From contig CM026570.1 in NCBI GenBank assembly GCA_015143295.1, positions 26,915,250-26,979,249 of the forward strand: a stretch of 64,000 bases of DNA, written 5' to 3'. The position numbers and the translations under genes were made by a program. Positions 39,301 through 44,181 of this stretch are shown one piece after another. The DNA is from Tetracentron sinense (lineage: Eukaryota; Streptophyta; Magnoliopsida; Trochodendrales; Trochodendraceae). Under the pieces are notes generated by a model that saw nothing but the letters and a program-made list of their open reading frames with translations, had not been told where the DNA came from and made no database searches. Position 1 is the first letter of the stretch; each line of letters begins with the position of its first letter.

Positions 39301-40259
39301 TTTAAAATCACTTTAGGCCATATTCTTTTTGCGGGAATTGGAGGTGAAAATTCATAATCTCTTGGAATTGTCAGTTTTTATGTTGTTGTTTTGCCTTTCA
39401 TTTCTCGGGATTGCAATTCCCGTGAAACTTCAAAGGCCGCAAAATGAGGGATTTGCAGTCTCACAAAAAAGATCGGGACTTGAGGTCTCATGATGGTAGG
39501 AATTTGTTTTATCTAAATATTGCACTCAAGTCAAAAGAACAAAAATAATGCCAAATGATGAGACTTGTAAAACCCAAAACTTAAAAGTCTTGAGACTTGC
39601 AAGTTTTGTCATTTGACAATATGCATTTTCTTTTGAGAACTAGATGAATTGTGTTTTTCATCTCTTATGTTGCGAATCCCTAAGACTTCAAATGCAGAAA
39701 AATGAACCATTTCAAATCTCATAAAACATGATAAGACTTGAAATCTCAAGATGATAAGAATTAATTTTGTTAGAAACCTTGACAAAGTGACTCATATTTC
39801 CTAACAACTACCATCACAGAGTGCAATGTGCCAAGCTTTATGAGTCTCAGCAAAAGAACGGACATGTGTTTTTAAGAGAAACAAACCTAGATGAGTGTTT
39901 AACATGTAATTAGCCCCGGGAACGGTGTTTCCACAAACAGGGCATGTAACCCTATCATTTCCAGATTCCGCAGGTCTAGAAACGTCCATTTCATGCCCTG
40001 ATGATCCTTCTGTGCGCAAGGAAGATAAGACTCCGCCGTTTTTCTCTCTTGGGAGATCCAAAGATCTCTGGAAAAGAAAATGCATGGAATTTGAGATGGT
40101 TTCAAATGATTGAAAGTAAAATAGAAACTACAAGGAGAGATCTGCAAAGAGAGGGGAAAGATATACCTGGAGCTGCGTGGAGAGGAGAGATTGAGGGTTG
40201 GGGAGGATCCTCCTCCGCTTCCCGATCAATCTGAGTAAGCTCTCTCTTCCGGTCAGCAT
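1..40259 (-). CDS. FAN1: FAN1-type DNA-repair nuclease gene (12 exons in window, 3' end outside)
   Basis: Spliced minus-strand gene whose exons join in one frame as a plant FAN1 homologue, a structure-specific nuclease of the Fanconi/interstrand-crosslink repair pathway acting in the nucleus. Seen in order: N-terminus [20 protein letters not shown]4 finger with Cys73, Cys76, His90, Cys94 (ubiquitin binding); HIRAN domain from about residue 223 to 295 (DNA-end/ssDNA binding in this family); a SAP-like stretch at about 448-493; then a conserved helical region with [13 protein letters not shown] at about 524-536. About 645 codons lie in the window. The TPR-like end and the VRR-NUC catalytic domain, which complete a protein of roughly 900 residues in plants, are beyond base 1. 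Every junction used has GT..AG sites and a matching phase, with no stop or frameshift, so the gene looks intact. Introns 6 and 8 are swollen to 19.2 and 14.9 kb by transposons. Identity comes from domain order and remembered family motifs, not from a search. Confidence 0.93.
478..704 (-). CDS. FAN1: FAN1 exon 12 (last exon in window)
   Basis: 227 nt, acceptor TTGACACAG|GCCATT, donor GAGCAAAG|GTATGA. It reads [16 protein letters not shown] ... [20 protein letters not shown] and leaves two bases of an Arg codon. The following exons, including those for the VRR-NUC domain, lie beyond the start of the window. Confidence 0.92.
778..918 (-). CDS. FAN1: FAN1 exon 11
   Basis: 141 nt, 47 codons, acceptor TTCATGCAG|AGGC, donor TATGAAGAG|GTGATT. 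It encodes [20 protein letters not shown] and [17 protein letters not shown], one of the most conserved blocks of plant FAN1. Confidence 0.93.
1035..1122 (-). CDS. FAN1: FAN1 exon 10
   Basis: 88 nt, acceptor ATATGCAG|CCCAC, donor GCCCAG|GTGATT. It reads [19 protein letters not shown].. ending in LLWRAQ, as expected just before the [11 protein letters not shown] block. No stop codon in the joined frame. Confidence 0.88.
1225..1295 (-). CDS. FAN1: FAN1 exon 9
   Basis: 71 nt, acceptor TGCTTCAG|AAAGG, donor GATGTG|GTATAAA. It reads [23 protein letters not shown] plus two bases of a Cys codon, completing the SAP-like motif (RRQDLIALL). Confidence 0.88.
1296..2480. other. Intron 8, unassigned part with a tandem duplication
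   Basis: No gene seen. A block of about 100 bases occurs twice (near 1878-1980 and 2025-2098; both contain GGAAACT.ACAA and CAATCAAATTGTCT). A short TA run lies at about 1770-1783. It may hold the decayed 5' part of the copia element that follows, but I could not find its 5' LTR or primer-binding site. Confidence 0.6.
3252..3484. mobile_element. 233-bp hAT deletion derivative (MITE)
   Basis: Flanked by an exact 8-bp duplication GTACTCAC (3244-3251 and 3485-3492), the hAT hallmark. Ends CAAGGTTCAAAAAAAGGG and, on the other strand, CATGGTTTTAAAAAAAGCC. Subterminal inverted GAAACCGTTACGTAACGG palindromes at both ends. It splits the zinc knuckle of the copia gag. Its two ends match the two different ends of the 28067-33374 hAT. 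Confidence 0.92.
3692..5420 (-). mobile_element. TRIM-like LTR element rich in tandem repeats
   Basis: A 1729-bp insert starting TG and ending CA, with a 5-bp duplication GTTAC (3687-3691 and 5421-5425). Joining across it restores the copia reading. The right end (5362-5420, TGAGAAATTCC..TCTTACA) resembles both LTR ends of the 55055-60537 element squeezed into 59 bp; the left end keeps only 22 bp ending in the same ATCTCTTACA. The interior near 4880-5300 resembles 58250-58680 of that larger element in the same orientation. No coding capacity seen. Confidence 0.65.
3993..4870. repeat. Degenerate short tandem repeats (ACAACG-based)
   Basis: About 880 bases of repeats built on gACAACG words, with unit lengths of about 22-36 bases, for example the unit around CAACGTGACAACGGATTCGG repeated at 4716-4870. 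A longer block of about 265 bp (4005-4270, 4280-4560, 4570-4740) is itself repeated with small changes, showing higher-order duplication. Confidence 0.9.
5950..6190. mobile_element. MITE fragment, relative of 27874-33560 without the hAT
   Basis: It begins TAGTGTAACAAATCTCG after the 8 bases agtagtac and runs parallel to the reverse complement of the MITE arms around the big hAT: CTCGAG..GAGTATTTCTCGCCTAAATC and ATAAAACCAACACCATTGAG. At the point where the other copy holds the hAT, this copy is uninterrupted (CCATTGAGTATTGCTCACG). Its far end is rearranged or deleted near 6190. Confidence 0.75.
7389..10285 (-). mobile_element. 5'-truncated L1-type LINE in copia RT
   Basis: Poly-T at 7389-7401 is the poly(A) tail on the minus strand. 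In order: end of the apurinic endonuclease ([17 protein letters not shown]), a long linker (10285-9325), RT in broken frames with LIPKKDG and DFRPISLVS (9350-9027), [11 protein letters not shown] (about 8905), FADD (about 8605-8616), and a zf-RVT domain [18 protein letters not shown] (7980-7900). Frameshifts at about 9340, 8740, 8190 and 7800. The start is lost at 10285. GATGTT is present on both sides, and joining outside it restores copia codons QCDVKNV, so the duplication is at least 6 bp. Confidence 0.9.
11268..12616. mobile_element. Solo LTR, 1349 bp (Ty3/gypsy-like)
   Basis: TGTGCGATAG ... GGTGTCTACA with an exact 5-bp duplication AACAT (11263-11267 and 12617-12621). Removing it restores the copia RNase H codons for VQHDR. 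Interior text such as ggggaaggtgttaggcaccc (11448-11467) is common in plant gypsy elements. No internal domain remains, so it is a recombination product. GC-rich tracts at 12340-12430. Confidence 0.88.
13080..15325. other. Intron 8, unassigned part
   Basis: No exon or domain found. The stretch 14740-15050 is a decayed GGT/GAT triplet repeat (gtggtgatg-like) that gives spurious open frames on both strands. The rest is AT-rich sequence without clear structure. Confidence 0.6.
15325..15660 (-). mobile_element. Ty1/copia 3' fragment
   Basis: The minus strand reads SSLEAKY (about 15632-15652), then [23 protein letters not shown] (15553-15485), the copia RNase H tail, and later [10 protein letters not shown] followed by a purine tract aagggggag (15329-15340). 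Stops interrupt it. The body is missing; the LTR should lie below 15325 but is not recognised. Confidence 0.7.
15660..16220. other. Intron 8 end, nothing recognised
   Basis: AT-rich intron sequence beside exon 8 with no element or motif I can name. Confidence 0.5.
16221..16342 (-). CDS. FAN1: FAN1 exon 8 (SAP-like region)
   Basis: 122 nt, acceptor GATTACAG|CAAC, donor TTTTGAAG|GTATG. It encodes residues 430-470, with [16 protein letters not shown], the first part of a SAP-like helix-turn-helix. It ends in phase 0; intron 8 (14.9 kb) follows. Confidence 0.9.
16457..16531 (-). CDS. FAN1: FAN1 exon 7
   Basis: 75 nt, acceptor TTATTTAG|GGCC, donor CTCTCTG|GTAATT. It reads [19 protein letters not shown] once joined to exon 6; RKGPWFRMS is the expected family sequence. 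It lies 19.2 kb from exon 6, which links the two halves of the window into one gene. Confidence 0.9.
16880..17517 (+). mobile_element. LINE 3' fragment (zf-RVT domain)
   Basis: An open frame 16889-17341 (after a 5' truncation) matches the 3' end of the 7389-10285 [45 protein letters not shown] (zinc ligands C, H, C kept), [19 protein letters not shown]. It lies in the opposite orientation and ends in an A-rich tail after about 17490. A missing WN pair (SFLLTAVLD) shows small deletions. It lies in FAN1 intron 6. Confidence 0.88.
17765..18050. repeat. Left arm of an inverted repeat pair (CGAGT-rich)
   Basis: About 285 bases matching the reverse complement of 19215-19530: AAAATGAGATATATAAT, then GGTGGGGTGTGTT, GTCACT.G.GTAGG.CGGTTTAC and CGAGT/ACTCG repeats ending GGCCGAGTTTT. 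Either two MITEs in opposite orientation or long terminal inverted repeats of one element. Confidence 0.75.
18784..19036. repeat. Tandem duplication, two copies of about 123 bp
   Basis: 18784-18905 and 18913-19036 are near-copies: TTTTGTGAT.TTTCAATTTTAATA, then GTGTAGG.TAATAGATG and AAATCCATGGATCTATGAT. They lie between the two arms of the inverted repeat at 17765 and 19215. Confidence 0.85.
19215..19530. repeat. Right arm of the inverted repeat pair
   Basis: Reverse-complement partner of 17765-18050, rich in CGAGTCGACTCG palindromes near its inner end and AATATA-rich at its outer end. Similarity fades beyond about 19530. No clear target duplication found. Confidence 0.75.
20618..22137. mobile_element. 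Non-autonomous hAT-like element, 1520 bp
   Basis: It sits in the copia RNase H between ATGATAAT (20610-20617) and CTGATAAT (22138-22145), an 8-bp duplication with one mismatch. Ends CAAGGTATTAAACTTCGG and, on the other strand, CAGATATTAAAAATCGACG. Subterminal GAAGTTGAC/CTTCGG repeats occur at both ends. Inside are a nested MITE (21192-21443) and a GC-richer block at 21680-21770 followed by GTAAGTACC, which looks like a first exon and donor site. Confidence 0.72.
21192..21443. mobile_element. Nested MITE with long inverted ends
   Basis: About 250 bp. The left end ATTGAACCCGGAGAGTGTTC matches the reverse of the right end ATTGAACTTGGGGAGAGTTC; inner parts pair too (GTCCATTTTAACC, TTAACCATGGTTAAG). 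No clear target duplication. The inner GGTTAAG motif is shared with the MITEs at 42790 and 61490-62300. Confidence 0.75.
22515..25300. other. Intron 6, mostly unassigned
   Basis: No exon found. Contents: a pyrimidine-rich stretch near 22600-22760, three copies of a 19-bp unit near 23708-23758 (AGGTAAGACTC-CTTCG), imperfect repeats with the words gagttccaagac/gagtcccaagac at 23895-24080, and a GA run at 24839-24863. Confidence 0.55.
25540..26290 (-). mobile_element. RTE-type LINE reverse-transcriptase relic
   Basis: The minus strand reads [22 protein letters not shown] and [15 protein letters not shown] (26260-26130), [14 protein letters not shown] (25990-25925), [15 protein letters not shown] (25905-25860), [10 protein letters not shown] (25856-25827, the xxDD box) and later [15 protein letters not shown] and AAGVLCD (25760-25540). 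This order fits RTE-clade RT rather than the L1 elements above. Multiple stops and frame changes. Confidence 0.75.
26303..26700. mobile_element. hAT-type MITE, 398 bp
   Basis: Exact 8-bp duplication CTTTAAAC (26295-26302 and 26701-26708). Ends CATAGTTGCAGGGAAGC and, on the other strand, CATAGTTACTAGAGCGAGAAGC. Subterminal words GGGAAGC/GAAGCTCGCTTCC and TCTCACTTC repeat. Non-coding. Confidence 0.85.
27340..27540 (+). mobile_element. LINE fragment (zf-RVT domain)
   Basis: It reads [20 protein letters not shown], then [14 protein letters not shown] and VVWSLW, the same zf-RVT block as the other LINEs but more diverged. A stop replaces the expected Cys after MH. Flanking sequence to 27865 and from 33561 was contiguous before the MITE inserted; it is not recognised. 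Confidence 0.6.
28540..29960. repeat. AT-rich minisatellite inside the hAT
   Basis: About 35 imperfect copies of a unit near 39 bp, consensus words TTTTTTCGGAATATTATTAAATG followed by TTAGAATATGTTAGTA. Two alternating subtypes occur (GTTAGTATTTTTTTCGG and GTTAGTTTATTTTGG), which points to expansion of larger blocks. It lies between the left end and the transposase start codon. Confidence 0.95.
30007..33048 (+). pseudogene. hAT transposase (BED finger, DUF659, dimerisation), broken
   Basis: Starts at ATG 30007 ([15 protein letters not shown]). The BED zinc finger is at residues 12-53 (CNYC and [10 protein letters not shown]). A one-base loss near 30660 shifts the frame, after which DUF659 reads [41 protein letters not shown] and [11 protein letters not shown]; then [16 protein letters not shown] and [16 protein letters not shown] (31045-31160). 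The hAT dimerisation region is at 32126-32344 ([19 protein letters not shown]), followed by a Gln/Tyr-rich tail ending near 33048. In-frame stops lie at about 30844, 30931, 31488 and 32341; some may sit at intron edges, but the frameshift and the early stops make it inactive. The product would cut and paste this element. Confidence 0.9.
33569..35732. other. Intron 6 end, nothing recognised
   Basis: No exon, domain or repeat boundary that I can support. Short open frames here (for example 34020-34220) have no family features. Confidence 0.5.
35733..35795 (-). CDS. FAN1: FAN1 exon 6
   Basis: 63 nt, acceptor GTTGACAG|AATC, donor CGAAAAG|GTCAC. With the G carried from exon 5 it reads [21 protein letters not shown] and leaves one base for a Gly codon. 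The downstream intron is the 19.2-kb intron 6. Confidence 0.9.
35879..36143 (-). CDS. FAN1: FAN1 exon 5
   Basis: Acceptor TCTGGCAG|GGATG, donor TTTCTAG|GTACC, 265 nt. It encodes [19 protein letters not shown] through [27 protein letters not shown] to DDEKLFL, strongly typical of plant FAN1. The reading frame stays open upstream of the acceptor for another 153 nt through a duplicate of the first third of this exon (see separate entry), so a longer exon starting at 36296 is possible. Confidence 0.9.
36225..36317 (-). repeat. Partial duplicate of FAN1 exon 5 with its intron edge
   Basis: About 90 nt in intron 4 match the exon 5 start and the intron bases just before it (36061-36165). The duplicate reads [19 protein letters not shown] against [19 protein letters not shown] of the real exon. 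The acceptor AG of the true exon is AA here (bases 36294-36295), so the original site is lost, but a new AG lies three bases upstream (GCGTAG|CAAGG) and would keep the frame. There is no stop codon between the duplicate and the true exon. Confidence 0.85.
36580..37590 (+). mobile_element. Possible LINE 5' ORF fragment in FAN1 intron 4
   Basis: A CT-rich leader (36640-36800) precedes open sequence 36950-37380 on the opposite strand to FAN1: [49 protein letters not shown], then after a frame change [23 protein letters not shown]. This order resembles the region in front of the endonuclease in plant L1-type elements. No RT is present. Could be another repetitive protein. Confidence 0.45.
37775..37879 (-). 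CDS. FAN1: FAN1 exon 4 (rest of HIRAN)
   Basis: Acceptor GAGTCAG|GTGC, donor TTTGAG|GTATTG, 105 nt, 35 codons, phase 0 on both sides. Residues [27 protein letters not shown] complete the HIRAN fold. Too short to stand out as an open frame; found by following the expected protein across a 98-nt intron. Confidence 0.9.
37978..38483 (-). CDS. FAN1: FAN1 exon 3 (end of UBZ4, linker, start of HIRAN)
   Basis: Acceptor TTTGTAG|ATGCATG, donor ATCAAG|GTTCAG, 506 nt. It starts with the split Asp codon, then [10 protein letters not shown], which supplies the last zinc Cys. A low-complexity polar linker follows (about residues 107-210), and the exon ends in the HIRAN domain (ETFIVGRRF ... [14 protein letters not shown]). 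Confidence 0.92.
38484..39886. other. FAN1 intron 2 with a small inverted repeat and a duplication
   Basis: Inverted ends CAAAATTCACACTGT (38741-38755) and ACAGTGTGAATTTTG (38847-38861) mark a MITE-like block of about 130 bp. Two related blocks of about 100 bp (39414-39516 and 39674-39770; shared words CTTGA.ATCTCA.GATG.TA.GAATT) are a tandem duplication about 260 bp apart. No exon seen. Confidence 0.6.
39887..40067 (-). CDS. FAN1: FAN1 exon 2 (UBZ4 zinc finger, first part)
   Basis: Acceptor TTTTCCAG|AGATC and donor CATCTAG|GTTTG, 181 nt. It encodes residues 32-91 plus one base of 92 and carries the [14 protein letters not shown] half of the UBZ4 finger with His90. The last zinc ligand, Cys94, is completed in exon 3. 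Confidence 0.9.
40167..40259 (-). CDS. FAN1: FAN1 exon 1
   Basis: 31 codons from ATG (RC of cat at 40257-40259) to donor CCAG|GTATATC. The Arg/Lys-rich start (GKRRRILP) is usual for plant FAN1. Phase 0 at the end. The next in-frame upstream region is the GA-rich leader, so this ATG is preferred over the later Met codon inside intron 1 (about 40085), which lies in intron sequence. Confidence 0.88.
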
Positions 40260-40320
40260 AGATCAGATGGAGGATGCCCTAATCTCTCTTTCTCTCTCTC
40301 TTCCCCGCTGTCGCTACCTA

Positions 40321-40329
40321 TAATTTATA
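40321..40329 (-). promoter_or_regulatory. Candidate TATA box of FAN1
   Basis: Minus-strand TATAAATTA, 62 nt before the FAN1 ATG, placing a start site about 30 nt from the ATG with a short GA-rich leader (40262-40305). Position and sequence fit a plant TATA element; not proven. Confidence 0.5.
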
Positions 40330-40354
40330 AAAAAGAATCATATATTAATTATCA

Positions 40355-40365
40355 TCCCGCCAAAA
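40355..40365 (-). promoter_or_regulatory. Candidate E2F site upstream of FAN1
   Basis: Minus-strand TTTTGGCGGGA matches the canonical E2F site (TTTSGCGS) and lies about 96-106 nt above the ATG and just above the candidate TATA box. E2F sites are known upstream of plant S-phase and DNA-repair genes, so S-phase expression is a reasonable inference. Confidence 0.5.
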
Positions 40366-40689
40366 ACAGAGGAGTATTCGGTGTGAAACAGCGCCATGGC
40401 CCATTTTAGAAGAGTATCAACAAACATTTTGATGACCCATTGGAGTGGTTGCTTGGAGCACCTTAGCGGCTACCTTAGGTTTAGGTTTGGCTGTGTGTGA
40501 GTGTGTGTTAGTTATATGATATCATTTCAACCCTAAAAACATGAGTGCTGAATCGGGATGCACTAAGTCAATTTTATTCTACAGACACAGCATGGTTGCA
40601 ACATGTGGCGTTGCACCCTATAACAAGGAGACCTTACATCACGGGAAGATTGCGACTAGGGTTAGCATTTTTGTACCCCCCTCCCCCCA

Positions 40690-41690
40690 ATTATTAAAAG
40701 GGGTTTTCCCTTATTAACCCTATAGTTTGGCTTTGTTCTCAAAATACTCACCTCTTAAAAACCTTTCTCATAATGCCTTTATGACTGTTTTCTCATAATT
40801 CCTTATTCATGAAACACCCCTCCACTTCCCTCTGAAACACCCCTCCGCTACCCTCAACACTTAAAGGAATAGTTTTGTAGAAAAAGAAGAGGGTTTTACA
40901 TACTTGCACATGAGATAGGAGAAATTTTCCACTCTCCTTGCCTTCCCATCTCACAAAGCTCCTCACTCCTTTCTCCTTTAATGGGTGTTTTAAAAGAATA
41001 GTTTTTTTATGTGCAGGGTCGATACATATTGATACTAGTTAATACTGATATATATCGAGATTAGTTGATACACGTGGTGGATACACCTACTTAATTCCCA
41101 TATCGATACAGGTCGTCTTAACCTTGGAACCCAATCAGTATCGACCCGACTTATTGAGTATTGCTCGTACATTGTAAAACATTAAACATGTAAAGAAAAT
41201 ACATGTAAACTCATCTAACATGAGATTTGAGGTTTAAAATCGTAAATGTCATGTTTATAATTTTTTTCTTTAGGTTAAATAATTAAAAAAAACACACACA
41301 CACACACAAGAAATCCGAAAATTGGAGTTTTTCTATGTTAAATGGCCGTTCTCTCACAGTCGTGGATAATAGTTTAGAGGAATGAAGCTCTCTTATGAAA
41401 ATCTTAGTCGAAACAATAAGCAATAAAAATATTTGGAACTCTTCTTGATCAATGAAAGAGCTTCATTGTTGATAAGGAATGAGGGATCTCTCCATGGTTG
41501 AGAAAGAATGGAGGAGACACAAATGTCTTTCCTTCAAATGGTTTGGATATAATGAAGAAAAGTTTGCATGTGCAAACTCCTTCACATGTGTGTGGGGGCA
41601 TTCAGATAAGGGTTTTTAAAAGATTGGTATTTTGAAAACAAAGCCAAACTAAATGGGCAATCAAGGAAAACCCCCTTATTAAAAACTAGT
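40690..41690. mobile_element. Long-TIR DNA element of about 1 kb upstream of FAN1
   Basis: The left end (40690-40795) is matched by the reverse complement of the right end (41590-41690): TTATTAAAAGGGG..TTTTCC, AGTTTGGCTTTGTT.TCAAAATAC and CTTTTAAAAACC. Similarity extends inward at lower level. The middle holds TATCGATAC-type repeats (41020-41190) and a CA run at 41292. No clear target duplication, so the family is not assigned. Confidence 0.65.
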
Positions 41691-41739
41691 GAGTTGCATA
41701 CGAGAGAGAGGGAAGGAGAGAGAGAGTGGGAAGAGGGAA

Positions 41740-41925
41740 GAGGGACCCAAGTAAGGGGGTAATTTTGTCATTGTGACAATTCAATCAACATTTTTAACTG
41801 CCTCATTCTATTTATAATAGTAAAAGTAGAGGATAAAAATAAGGGTAATTTTGTCAGTATGATAAAATTTAACCAATGCTTTTAACTGGCTCATCCTGTT
41901 TATAATAGTGGGCTGCAAGTGCAAT
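41740..41925. repeat. Two copies of a 75-bp module, third copy at 47877
   Basis: 41750-41824 and 41848-41920 share AAGG.TAATTTTGTCA, CAATCAACATTTTTAACTG-like words and end ATTTATAATAGT. A third copy is 47877-47955. Probably LTR- or MITE-derived. Confidence 0.7.
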
Positions 41926-42149
41926 GCATGTGATATCAACTATAGAACAGTGCATCGAAATAATATCCTTGTACATGTGGGCATGCACATGCATAGATAG
42001 TATAAAAATTTGAGGGCCATTTTAGAAGGGAAAACTTAAGAAACTTTTTAGGTTTAAAAACTTAAGCGACATTTTAGGTAAAAAAATTGTGAGGAGCACG
42101 TTGTGAAAGACATAAATATAAAAAAAAATTGAAGTACTATTTTTAATTC

Positions 42150-42790
42150 AAACTTGATTTTGATCTAATTAAAATTTTCTCAATGGTCATCTTATGATCA
42201 TATTGAATTATGGTGTGAGAAACCATACTTACAAAACTTCTCACCCGGAGTTAGTCATGTCGATTCACACGAACCTACTTTGAATGTCCCAAGCTTTTCT
42301 CTAATGAAAGTTAATGGCTCTTCCGATCAATGTTCTTTAATATTTTCTTGATTTAAGAACCTTTCTTGATCCAGACCTTCCAATTCAAACTCTACGATTA
42401 TTTGTTCTTTTATTGAATGCAAGATCATTTCTTTATCAATAAGGACTGAATCTTTATGTTCAAAGATTGGTTCTAATATTATTCAAGATTGGTTATGATA
42501 TTATTAAAGATCAAAACCAAAATCAAGAGAGAAGAGGAAGAGGTGGCCGTACACTTTTAGGGGGGAGAGAGAGTAAAACGTGTGAGAGAGAGAGAGAGAG
42601 CTACTTGTATAGAAATTCCACTATAGGGGGGTCCTTATATAGAATCCTCCTTAAGCTAACTTGTAGCTCAAGTAAAACTCATTTTTAAATTCTAATCAAA
42701 TTAGAACTCTCTTTAATTATTTAATGATAATTATAATCCAATTAGGATTTAATCAAAATAGAAACCAACATTATCGATTTCCTATTTAAT
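42150..42790 (-). mobile_element. LTR-like fragment related to 44320-44820
   Basis: It shares, in order and orientation with 44320-44820, ACAAAACTT..CA, GTTAATGGCTCTTCC, AGATTGGTTATGATAT.AT, AAGAGAGAAGAG, TATATAG.. and AATTAGAA.TCTCT. Together the two may be LTRs of one minus-strand element with little interior, or two solo copies. Confidence 0.5.
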
Positions 42791-42794
42791 AGAT

Positions 42795-43050
42795 CGTCAT
42801 GTGTCCCTATTATTACCCCTTAATTGTGGTTAAGATTCACTCACCTATCCTTGGTTTTTTTTAAAAATATCAAATTTATTTTCGAACCCTAATTTAAAAT
42901 TCACTAACTCCTAAGGTTAAAATTATTTAAATATTATTTTTCTAAAATCCAAGGATAAGTAGGTGAACCCTGAGATTGGGTGAATATTTTAACCATAGTT
43001 AAGAAGTGTCAATAGAGACATGTGGCAACCTCAAGGACTCCATTAGGGGG
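42795..43050. mobile_element. MITE of the GGTTAAGATTCA family
   Basis: Left GTCATGTGTCCCTATT..TTGTGGTTAAGATTCACTCACC pairs with right GGTGAA..TTTTAACCATAGTTAAGAAG..GACATGTGGC. Same family as 61490-62300. No exact target duplication seen. Confidence 0.65.
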
Positions 43051-44181
43051 CCCACTATATATATGACAAAAAAAATTGGGGGGGGGCACAAATACACTAA
43101 AAAGAAATTGAGGGGCCCACTATCCATACTACACCAATAAGGTTTTACAAAAAATTTGAGGGCCATGGCTCCCCCCCGGCTCTGCCTGCCTATGGTTGAA
43201 ACCTACTCATCCCTATAACCTTTAGGGTTAATGGAGGTTAGTTTAGTGATCCATTTTACTTTTCAACATTTATAATGCTTAATGTCTTTTCAGACACGAT
43301 TATCATATAATCTTATAAGTCAAGGTTTTTCGTAAAAATTTTCGCATGGGTCACAAACTCCATGTCCAAAAGAGCACTAGTAATATGTTGTGACTAAATA
43401 TAAACAATTTACAATTAAACACAACTTATTTAACATAGTATAATACAATTATTCTAAATTCTCATAAAAACGATAATCACAATTATCTAAGTTCCGGACT
43501 TAAAAGAAATATTATAAATCATCTCATGAACAATAATATATTATTATAAAAATATAATAACCTCACAATGGGTTCACAAAAATCATACGAATTTATTTAA
43601 TTACAACCAAAAAATTAAATAAAGCCCTATAACTATTGAAGATCTTCCATCTCGCAATGGTTCACTAGGAAAACTCATTCGATTGATATTCTCCACCAAA
43701 ATTCAGCAACCCTAATTCTAAAATTACAACTTTTTCAAAATAAGAAAAAAGGGGGAGGGGAGGGAAAGAAAACGAGGTATGATTTGTGGAACCCATCCAA
43801 TATTTACAATAATAATTATTTATCATGATAAATATAATATATTAGGGCTCTCGAGAATAAATTAAACAATTTAATTTAATATGCAAGAAGGATTTCCTTA
43901 AAGGAGCTTTAAACAAATTTATATCTCAATATATCTATCCCTATCAAATTTTGGAAAAATTGGCTTCATCCAATAATTAAATTAGTATCGCACTAATTTA
44001 TAAGGGCTTGATTACTCCCTCAATAACTAGAGGGGGATCCCTTTAAAACCATAGGATAGTGATTATCCAATAATCACTTAGAAAAAGAAAAATTCAATTC
44101 CTAAGCTGATCGAAATTCATAGGGACTTATATTATGATATAAAACATCATAAAGTCCTATAAAATCAAAGAGAAGCATAGT

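Noticed and set aside
39801-40085. FAN1 starting at the Met near 40085
   Set aside because: That Met lies in intron 1; an upstream exon with ATG at 40259 and a good donor gives the expected family N-terminus.
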